Shown here piece after piece: positions 6,850-12,140 of a DNA stretch of 12,140 bases (the stretch's first letter is position 1; each line of letters starts with the position of its first letter). Source of the stretch: CAYSLA01 sp964431685 (GTDB lineage Bacteria; Armatimonadota; UBA5829); NCBI GenBank assembly GCA_964431685.1, contig CAYSLA010000102.1, positions 1 to 12,140 on the forward strand, read 5' to 3'. Made by a program: the position numbers and the translations under genes. The notes beneath the pieces were generated by a model. It was given only the letters and a program-made list of their open reading frames with translations. It was not told where the DNA came from and searched no databases.

Positions 6850-8175
6850 CTAGTCTGCAACACGTCGAAACAGCTCATCATACGTCTCATAGATGAGCTG
6901 TTCCGCTTTTTCGTCGGGGATGGCAAACTCTTTCTGGGTGTTCATCTTGCCTGATTCGTTGTCCCTTCTGTGCTCGTACGCGGGCATGAGGTAAGAGAGC
7001 TCGTCATTGCAGAGTGAGTCCACCCAAGTGTGTTTGAACGGACTGGCATTCCTCAGGTTCAGCGCGACTTCGTTAAACACCTCTCCGCAGAGCCCCAGGA
7101 TCGCCAAATCGCCCACTCTGATCAACTGCAGTTCCGAGTAGACCCCTCTTTCATCCTGCTTGCCGCCGGTGACACCGCGCCCGTGCAAGTATGTCTTTGC
7201 GCGCAGCGGCGTAGGCTGCTGAATGGTGAAGTATACCTCTTTGACTACTGAATGAACAGTGTCGCCGTCGAAAGCCTCAAGCTTGTCCCATATCTTCGTC
7301 ATACCGTCGTACAGCATTTTGCCAGCCACCGGGACCAGTGCCGCGGCTTTGTCCGGAGGCACAGCGCTCTCGAAAAGCCCTGCCGGATGAACATTGCCCT
7401 CCGGACCCGCCATAAGAGAGAACACAAAACCCTCGCCCTTCTCACGTTCGATCCTCTCCGCCGCCCAACCGAAGAAATCACTGTCAAGCGTCGTCCCCTC
7501 CATCGAAAGCGCATTGTGGCACCCGAAATTTCCGAGCCCGCATATCGGTTTGCCATCCTCATCCTCGAAAACGGCTATTCGCAGTGCGTCATCGTGTAGT
7601 GAAAACGACTCGATCTGGCTTTCGTCGATGTCCTTTATGCCCAGTGAGGTATGGAAATCCGCCACGCTTCCATCCTTCATCCGTGCGCGTGGCAATCCGA
7701 TTCCCGGCACTGATATCTCTCCAATGCGTCCTGTGGCTGGTCTGAGCCGCCTTTCCGCGAGACTCACTGCGCTCGCCGCGTGGCTGCACAGCAAATCAAT
7801 ATAATCCAGCGTCCGATCGCTCAGCTTTTCGTATTCAATCATTACGCCGCCCGTGTCAAAGGGATCGTCGTAGTCTATCACCCTGCCTGAGCAATGCGTG
7901 TGCGTGGCGCATACCATGATGTTCTCCGCCGGTATGTCGGTCCACTTGCTTGCCAAGTCTCTTACACCCTTTGTTATGTTGGGGAAGAACTCGCTGATGT
8001 CCAGAAGGACTATGGCCGCCCTGTTCTTGCCATCATCAAAGACGGTAGCTCTGGCAGACAGTTCCCCGATAACACCAGTTGCCAGACCTCTGGGCCCCAA
8101 TCTTCGCGCCTGATCCAGAGCAGGAGTGATTGTGTACTTCGCCGCACCAACATTCAGTGTAGCTGCTTTGTTCAT
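6850..8175 (-). CDS. Neutral/alkaline ceramidase-like protein (PF04734-like)
   Basis: This 441-residue protein aligns by eye with the N-terminal catalytic domain of neutral ceramidases, zinc amidases that hydrolyse N-acyl amide bonds. The family landmarks occur in order: LNVGAAKYTITPA (8-19), CATHTHCSG (89-97, zinc His candidates 92 and 94), NFGCHNAL (217-224, third His candidate 220), DSDFFGWAAERIE (231-243), MAGPEGNVHPAG (255-266), CGEVFNEVALNLR (363-375) and ELSYLMPAYEH (392-402). In true ceramidases the motif GDVSPN supplies the serine nucleophile; here it reads GNVHPA, so classical chemistry is doubtful. No signal peptide or C-terminal immunoglobulin-like domain is present, so it is probably cytoplasmic. 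AAGGA lies about 10 nt before the ATG. It sits 47 bp after the aminotransferase fusion gene and is probably co-transcribed with it. Many environmental homologues are unassigned. Confidence 0.85.
   Translation of the reverse strand: MNKAATLNVGAAKYTITPALDQARRLGPRGLATGVIGELSARATVFDDGKNRAAIVLLDISEFFPNITKGVRDLASKWTDIPAENIMVCATHTHCSGRVIDYDDPFDTGGVMIEYEKLSDRTLDYIDLLCSHAASAVSLAERRLRPATGRIGEISVPGIGLPRARMKDGSVADFHTSLGIKDIDESQIESFSLHDDALRIAVFEDEDGKPICGLGNFGCHNALSMEGTTLDSDFFGWAAERIEREKGEGFVFSLMAGPEGNVHPAGLFESAVPPDKAAALVPVAGKMLYDGMTKIWDKLEAFDGDTVHSVVKEVYFTIQQPTPLRAKTYLHGRGVTGGKQDERGVYSELQLIRVGDLAILGLCGEVFNEVALNLRNASPFKHTWVDSLCNDELSYLMPAYEHRRDNESGKMNTQKEFAIPDEKAEQLIYETYDELFRRVAD
6869..6902 (-). repeat. 11-bp perfect inverted repeat, 12-nt spacer
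   Basis: AACAGCTCATC (6869-6879) and GATGAGCTGTT (6892-6902) are exact reverse complements. They lie within the last codons of the ceramidase-like gene (segment EQLIYETYDELF). An RNA hairpin is possible, but no U-tract follows and the arms are constrained by coding sequence. Its function is unknown and it may be chance. Confidence 0.5.
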
Positions 8176-8222
8176 CTTATCCGATCCTTTCGGTAGTAGA
8201 AACGTTATGTCGCCCTCTTCGG

Positions 8223-10538
8223 CTAGATCAGCCGCTGGAATGTGGAGTGAGCTACGGGACCTTCGAGCCGCTCAAGGACATCCCCTCTTGCCAGCGAATC
8301 CGCGATTTCACCAAACACTTCGTCAATGGCCAGATCATAGAGCGCAATGACTTCATCGGTATGCGCCAGTGTCCCGTAGAAACTGAGAGCTGCCAGGAAC
8401 CCGCGCTTGAGCATCAGTTGAGCATACAGCGTCTTTAACTCCTTTGACAACTCGTGATCGAAGCTGAAGCTCGCCAGACACGGGTAGCCGTCGCCAACTG
8501 TCACCGGAAGCTTGTGACTGGCAGCGTGGCGTCTCCAGGAGTCCGCGACCATGCGGCCGACACGGTCGGCGTGTGCCGGAACGTCGATTGTCATATGTTT
8601 GCGCACAGTCGCAACCGCCGCGGCGGGACCGACACCCTCGGTCCAGTACGTGCTGCTTATGAACGACGAGTGAGCACCGGCCATAGATTCGCTCGTTCCA
8701 ATGACCGCGGCAATCGGGTGCCCGTTGCCAAGTGACTTGGCAAAAAGGGCCATATCCGGATTCACCCCAAGCCGGCGGTGCGACCCGCCCAGGCAAGTTC
8801 GCCACCCGATTGTGATTTCGTCGAATATCAGGAGCGCCCCGTTTTTGTGAGCGCCGTCTCTCACATATTCAAGAAGACCAGCATCCGGATCGTGAAGACG
8901 GCAGGGCTCCATAATCACCGCCGCCAGTTCGCTGCCGTGAGCGTCAAGTATTTCCTGGAACTGCTCTCTGCTGTTGTATCTGAATGGGAGAACAGTGCCT
9001 CGCAGTTCACGAGGAACGCCCAGAGGTTCCAACCCGGGCAGCAGGTGGCCGCGCAGGGCATCGCTCTCGCCGAGGTTTGTGGCGAGGTACCAGTCGTGCC
9101 AGCCGTGGTACCCGCAGATTGCGACTACCGACCTGTCAGTGGTTGCGCGCGCAATCCTTACTGCAATCGACGCGATCTCTCCACCGCAACGGGCAAAGCG
9201 CACCTGCTCTGCCCACGGGTGGATGTCGCACAGCAGGTCGGCCAGTTCGACTTCCTCGGCCGGGCTTTGCGTGCTCATACTCCCCAAGGATACTCGTCGT
9301 CGAACCGCTTTGGTGACATCGGGATCACGGAAACCCAGCAGACACGCACCGATGCCGTGTATCGATACGTCATAGTAGTGCCGCCCGTCGAGATCCCAGA
9401 CCTCGCACCCCCTGGCCTCACGGAAGTGAGCCGGCCACTGGCCCGGCACGTGCATCTCGGGGCGCTTGCTCATTAGCCCTACCCCGCCTGGGATTCGCTT
9501 TTTGGCGTGCGTGTAGACATCCTTGGCCAACGTCCCATATTCCTGCTTCATCCCCAATAGCCTCCGCGCGTTATCGCAGAAGACATCCTGGAGGTCGTCT
9601 GAGTTCAGACCGAACTGCTCCGCCGCGTCCAGCAGCGCTCTCGTCGATTCCAGCCCCACAAGCGTCGGTTCGCAGAAGACCTGGCTGTCTGCCCAGTCCA
9701 GATTGGTATTGGTCAGCCATAGGAACCCGTCGCCCACCGTCACAGCCCGGCCCCGCGATTCCGACACCGGGAAGTCCGAGCCCCACAGTACCTTTCGAGG
9801 ACCAAACTCATTGAGAATCGCCAGGATCGGCTGCGCTTCACAGATCGCCGCTGTGTCAAACCAAACATTCTGAAGACCGCGGAGCGAACCTATGCTCCGC
9901 TCTACGTGACGCGCGTTGAAACCCCTTGCGCAGTGCGCAAGTATGAGCCGGGCGCGTGAATACTTCTCACACATCTCTCTGATGTAGCGCTGGTTGACGG
10001 AGTCGGCGAGCGCCAGCGCACGAACCATGTGCAGGGTTATCGCCAGGCCTCGCTCATCGGCGAGTTCCCACGCCCATTCTGGAATGAATCCTTCGGGCGA
10101 TGACTCGAATGTCGGCTTCTGGGAACTGAATACGTGGTAGGGCTTGAACCCGGCGATTCCAGGGTTGTCCAGTAATGCTTCCGCTTCATCGGAAGTCATC
10201 TCGGGTGTTACAGCTATGAAACCTCTGCACGACGGATTCGTGCGCATCTGCTCTACGATGAACCCGTTCACGCGTTCTATGTTGCAGTTCGGCAAAGGTG
10301 TCGCCAGGCAGATCGCGCCATCCAGACGGTCGTTGCCCACTTGTTTGCCCAGACGATCGCGCCAGACGCCGATGTTCACTTCCTCCGGACCCTGCGTCCA
10401 GAGGCTCTGAGCAGTAAGGTTCAGATCCTCCACTCGATAGAGATGAGCATGCGCATCGAAAAGTCGCTGCGGCAGTGATGATTGAATCTCATCCCTAATC
10501 TTCTTGTCTCCATCGGTAAATATCCAGTTAGCGTTCAT
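8223..10538 (-). CDS. Amidohydrolase - class III PLP aminotransferase fusion
   Basis: This is one 771-residue frame with two complete enzyme domains. Residues about 25-330 are an amidohydrolase-2 barrel: LFDAHAHLYR (HxH, His30/His32), ITLHMVR (His170), LILAHCARG (His202), VLWGSDFP (Asp255) and a final DVFCDNARRLLGM helix. After a short linker, residues about 336-760 are a fold-type I class III aminotransferase resembling glutamate-1-semialdehyde aminomutase: AKKRIPGGVG (345-354), GCEVWDLDGRHYYDV, a phosphate-loop region RCGGEIASIAVRIAR, GYHGWHDW (476-483), LLIFDEITIGWR (Asp573 for the PLP ring nitrogen) and FAKSLGNGHPIAAVIG (Lys601, Schiff base). Both catalytic sets look complete, implying coupled hydrolysis and transamination or amino-group migration. 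The start is ATG with GGAGG (plus-strand CCTCC, 10547-10551) 8 nt upstream. It is the first gene of the probable five-gene unit. The substrate is unknown. Confidence 0.9.
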   Translation of the reverse strand: MNANWIFTDGDKKIRDEIQSSLPQRLFDAHAHLYRVEDLNLTAQSLWTQGPEEVNIGVWRDRLGKQVGNDRLDGAICLATPLPNCNIERVNGFIVEQMRTNPSCRGFIAVTPEMTSDEAEALLDNPGIAGFKPYHVFSSQKPTFESSPEGFIPEWAWELADERGLAITLHMVRALALADSVNQRYIREMCEKYSRARLILAHCARGFNARHVERSIGSLRGLQNVWFDTAAICEAQPILAILNEFGPRKVLWGSDFPVSESRGRAVTVGDGFLWLTNTNLDWADSQVFCEPTLVGLESTRALLDAAEQFGLNSDDLQDVFCDNARRLLGMKQEYGTLAKDVYTHAKKRIPGGVGLMSKRPEMHVPGQWPAHFREARGCEVWDLDGRHYYDVSIHGIGACLLGFRDPDVTKAVRRRVSLGSMSTQSPAEEVELADLLCDIHPWAEQVRFARCGGEIASIAVRIARATTDRSVVAICGYHGWHDWYLATNLGESDALRGHLLPGLEPLGVPRELRGTVLPFRYNSREQFQEILDAHGSELAAVIMEPCRLHDPDAGLLEYVRDGAHKNGALLIFDEITIGWRTCLGGSHRRLGVNPDMALFAKSLGNGHPIAAVIGTSESMAGAHSSFISSTYWTEGVGPAAAVATVRKHMTIDVPAHADRVGRMVADSWRRHAASHKLPVTVGDGYPCLASFSFDHELSKELKTLYAQLMLKRGFLAALSFYGTLAHTDEVIALYDLAIDEVFGEIADSLARGDVLERLEGPVAHSTFQRLI

Positions 10539-10552
10539 AGGGCAAACCTCCG

Positions 10553-10565
10553 TGATCTATGATCA
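10553..10565. promoter_or_regulatory. Operator-like inverted repeat upstream of the fusion gene
   Basis: TGATC-TAT-GATCA has 5-bp perfect arms with a 3-bp centre. It ends only two bases from the Shine-Dalgarno of the 771-residue fusion gene. That position would suit a repressor site or leader control, but the match is short and no regulator gene is in the window. Confidence 0.25.
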
Positions 10566-10720
10566 GAAATACGTCCTGCCGGTCTTCGGCCTCGCGTTTT
10601 CGCGACTGCCAAGTGGGAAAGCCTCCGTGCCCTGCATCGGACAATGCTTCTCTGCAGTCTCGAAATGGAAGAACTGAGCTGACGTGAGAGCGTCAATCTA
10701 TTATCTCATCTGATTCAGGA

Positions 10721-10756
10721 GAAAGGGAAGCCGCGCAATTCCGTGGCTCCCCTTTC
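10721..10756 (-). terminator. Hairpin terminator candidate after the PEP-CTERM ORF
   Basis: The arms are 10721-10735 (GAAAGGGAAGCCGCG) and 10742-10756 (CGTGGCTCCCCTTTC), with a 6-nt loop. As minus-strand RNA the 15-bp stem has one G-U wobble and one A-C mismatch. It starts 27 nt after the stop of the 10783 gene, where a terminator should be. Similar GC-rich 'GGGAGCC' hairpins often follow PEP-CTERM genes. No U-tract follows on either strand, so intrinsic termination is uncertain. Confidence 0.55.
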
Positions 10757-10782
10757 CCACCGGTAATGCAGGCTACGTAAGC

Positions 10783-11820
10783 CTACTTTCTGCGACGCCG
10801 GAATGCTGCCAGAGAGCCGATGCCTGCATAAAGCGCAAGCAACGATCCGGGCTCAGGAACCGGAGCAGCCTCGCCGCCCCACGTCAGACCCCATCTATAC
10901 GGGCCAGCCAGAGCTGTGAGGTCTTCAACAGCCATGGTGCCAACGTCAACGCGCACTACCTTGCTCCAGTCAGCAACATAGAGCTTTCCATCCGGGCCGA
11001 AGCACATCTCCCCAATGTATGGTCCAGGCAGAGTAACCACCCAGTTTGGATCGAGGTCGTTGGTCGTCGTGTTGAACCGGTAGACCTTGTTTCCGTAGTC
11101 TCCTACGTAGAGATAGCCGTCCTTCCACGCCAGCGTGTAAGGGCCTCCTGTCGGAATTGACTTACTCCAGAAGGCGGGGCTATCCGGAGCGAAGCTGCTG
11201 CCGGAACCATTCCAGCGACAAACCACTTTGTAGTAGTAGGATGTCGAGTAAAGGCGCCCCAGATCGTCAAAGACTATGTCGTTGACGTAAGGCCCGCCGT
11301 ACGGAACAGTCGCCGGGGTGGACGTCTTGGCAACGATATCTATCAGACGGACTACTCCTGTCCAGCCGTTGTCGGCCAGTTTGATCGACTCGCGCACGTC
11401 CGACATCCGTGCGGGACGCCGCACCCCATCGAGGTCATACAAGAAGCAGCAGAAGCCGCCCGCGCTCACGGAAAAATCCTCGTGAATGCGGAACGGCTGA
11501 GTGTCAAAGCGCACCTGTGAATACCGGACCGACATCCGCTTCGGCCACCGGCCCGAGTCAGCAAAGTTCGATTTCATCCTGGAGACGGCAGAGTCCACAA
11601 CGTCCCCGGGAAACCTCACGAGACGCGTGTCCATATCCACGCGGCATCCGGCGTGTCTTAGGTACTCCAGGGCCCCGGAGTGCTCGACCCGCATGCCGGT
11701 GTTCTCCAGTATGTGCAGAGCCGCCCTGTGTATGCGCTCCATTTCGTCGCGGCTCAGGTATCTGACTGGCTCCATGACACAAGTCTTCACAAGCGCACGT
11801 CCTCGATCTTGTGACGGCAT
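10783..11820 (-). CDS. Chimeric ORF: MttB-family N-terminus joined to a PEP-CTERM repeat protein
   Basis: The 345-residue frame has two unrelated parts. Residues about 16-150 match the N-terminus of trimethylamine-methyltransferase (MttB)-family proteins: YLSRDEMERIHRAALHILENTG, VEHSGALEYLRHAGCRVD, RFPGDVVDSAV, SAGGFCCFLYDLDG and MSDVRESIKLAD. The homology stops there, about a third of the way into an MttB of roughly 480 residues. From residue 151 on there are three to four blade-like repeats carrying GGPY/GPY and a 'DG-LYV-D' strand, then a PEP-CTERM signal. PEP-CTERM proteins need an N-terminal signal peptide and none exists here, so export is not expected. The join at about 11370 is probably a deletion or misassembly. 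For the start, GTG at 11790 has GAGG about 10 nt upstream, whereas the ATG at 11820 has no clear Shine-Dalgarno. Confidence 0.75.
   Translation of the reverse strand: MPSQDRGRALVKTCVMEPVRYLSRDEMERIHRAALHILENTGMRVEHSGALEYLRHAGCRVDMDTRLVRFPGDVVDSAVSRMKSNFADSGRWPKRMSVRYSQVRFDTQPFRIHEDFSVSAGGFCCFLYDLDGVRRPARMSDVRESIKLADNGWTGVVRLIDIVAKTSTPATVPYGGPYVNDIVFDDLGRLYSTSYYYKVVCRWNGSGSSFAPDSPAFWSKSIPTGGPYTLAWKDGYLYVGDYGNKVYRFNTTTNDLDPNWVVTLPGPYIGEMCFGPDGKLYVADWSKVVRVDVGTMAVEDLTALAGPYRWGLTWGGEAAPVPEPGSLLALYAGIGSLAAFRRRRK
10786..10863 (-). other. PEP-CTERM sorting signal
   Basis: The last 26 residues show the tripartite signal: VPEPGS, a hydrophobic stretch (LLALYAGIGSLAAF) and a basic end (RRRRK). Such tails are recognised by an exosortase in the inner membrane of exopolysaccharide-producing Gram-negative-type bacteria. 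The signal therefore predicts an exosortase gene elsewhere in the genome; none is in this window. Confidence 0.93.
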
Positions 11821-11846
11821 TCAGAAGTCAGAACACGGAAATCCGA

Positions 11847-12140
11847 CTACTTGCCAAAAAGAGTAAGCATAAACGCAAGGTCTTCCGTTGCGTTTATCGC
11901 GTGCACAAGTCCCGCTTCCATGAAGAACCAGTCACCGGCTTTCACGGGATGCCAGTCTTCTCCGAGCATAAACTCACCCTCTCCCTGCAGGATCATTACC
12001 GAAGCATCGCGCGAGGAGGTGTGGCCGGAAATCTTGCCGCCTTTCGGGAGCATGAACAGGTCCGCTTCGCCAGACTCACTCTCGTGTATCGTCTTGCTCA
12101 GGATTCCCTGCTTTGGAAATTCTATCAGTTCGTTCAGATG
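11847..12140 (-). CDS. Cupin-domain protein, 5' end outside the window
   Basis: The frame stays open to the right edge: 97 residues are visible, starting HLNELIEFPKQGILSKTIHE and ending LAFMLTLFGK. It is a small beta-barrel cupin. Motif 1 is GGKISGHTSSRDASVMILQGEGEF, with one metal-ligand His and an Asp where Glu is usual. Motif 2 is GDWFFMEAGLVHAINA, matching 'G.....P.G..H...N' with the proline replaced. With fewer canonical metal ligands than most cupins, it may be a ligand-binding or sensor cupin, not an enzyme. An internal Met at 12051-12053 could be taken for the start, but it lies inside the fold, so the real start is outside the window. It ends 26 bp before the ATG at 11820 and runs in the same direction, so the MttB-like gene is probably its operon partner. 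Confidence 0.85.
   Translation of the reverse strand, partial: HLNELIEFPKQGILSKTIHESESGEADLFMLPKGGKISGHTSSRDASVMILQGEGEFMLGEDWHPVKAGDWFFMEAGLVHAINATEDLAFMLTLFGK

Larger units (their letters stand above)
10539..10782. other. Non-coding region before the fusion operon
   Basis: This 244-bp stretch has no convincing gene. On the minus strand it should hold the end of the PEP-CTERM transcript and the promoter and leader of the fusion gene. It contains a long hairpin (10721-10756), a GCCG-GTCTT-CGGC stem-loop (10578-10590), an adjacent TCGCG-TTTT-CGCGA stem-loop (10592-10605), and an operator-like TGATC-TAT-GATCA inverted repeat (10553-10565) directly upstream of the GGAGG. I could not find a clear -35/-10 pair; a TTGACG near 10693-10698 on the minus strand lacks a good partner. 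Confidence 0.6.

Noticed and set aside
10783..11820. A genuine bifunctional MttB / surface protein
   Set aside because: The methyltransferase barrel is incomplete and no signal peptide precedes the PEP-CTERM part, so a functional fusion is unlikely.
1..12140. Mobile element, prophage, CRISPR or defence system
   Set aside because: No transposase, integrase, terminal inverted repeats, spaced repeat array, nuclease-helicase or toxin-antitoxin pairs could be identified in any frame.

Overview
The window reads as a piece of bacterial chromosome of moderately high GC. It is probably a scaffold from a metagenome or draft genome, because it carries a run of exactly 100 Ns at 4049-4148. One C-terminus is a textbook PEP-CTERM sorting signal. 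Together with corrinoid-methyltransferase relatives, amidohydrolases and a neutral-ceramidase-like protein, this points to a phylum such as Armatimonadota or Planctomycetota; that placement is inference. Apart from a gene fragment at the left edge, everything is on the minus strand. No rRNA, tRNA, CRISPR array, transposase or integrase was seen.

Left third (1-5143). The end of a plus-strand uroporphyrinogen-decarboxylase-family gene meets the end of gatB. Transcribed leftward is a tight translation operon: an aspartyl-tRNA synthetase fused to GatC, then a GatA homologue, then gatB, with gaps of 14 and 2 bp. A good sigma70-type promoter (TTGGCT-17 bp-TATAAT) lies about 130 nt upstream. The logic is indirect Asn-tRNA synthesis: AspRS mischarges tRNA-Asn and GatCAB amidates it. 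Two things are unusual. AspRS and GatC are one polypeptide, and the GatA homologue lacks the Lys-Ser-Ser amidase triad at the expected positions although its frame is open.

Middle (5175-10538). A second leftward series, probably one transcription unit, encodes: a 771-residue fusion of an amidohydrolase to a class III PLP aminotransferase; a neutral/alkaline-ceramidase-like protein whose nucleophile motif is altered; a GNAT acetyltransferase; a second stand-alone amidohydrolase; and a small, probably frameshifted ORF. The gene set suggests hydrolysis, transamination and acetylation of an amine or amide compound of unknown identity.

Right end (10539-12140). A 244-bp non-coding stretch holds a long hairpin. 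It is followed by an ORF whose first ~150 residues are the N-terminus of an MttB-family methyltransferase and whose remainder is a repeat-containing PEP-CTERM surface protein. It has no signal peptide, so this is more likely a deletion or assembly chimera than a working fusion. A partial single-domain cupin gene runs off the right edge.
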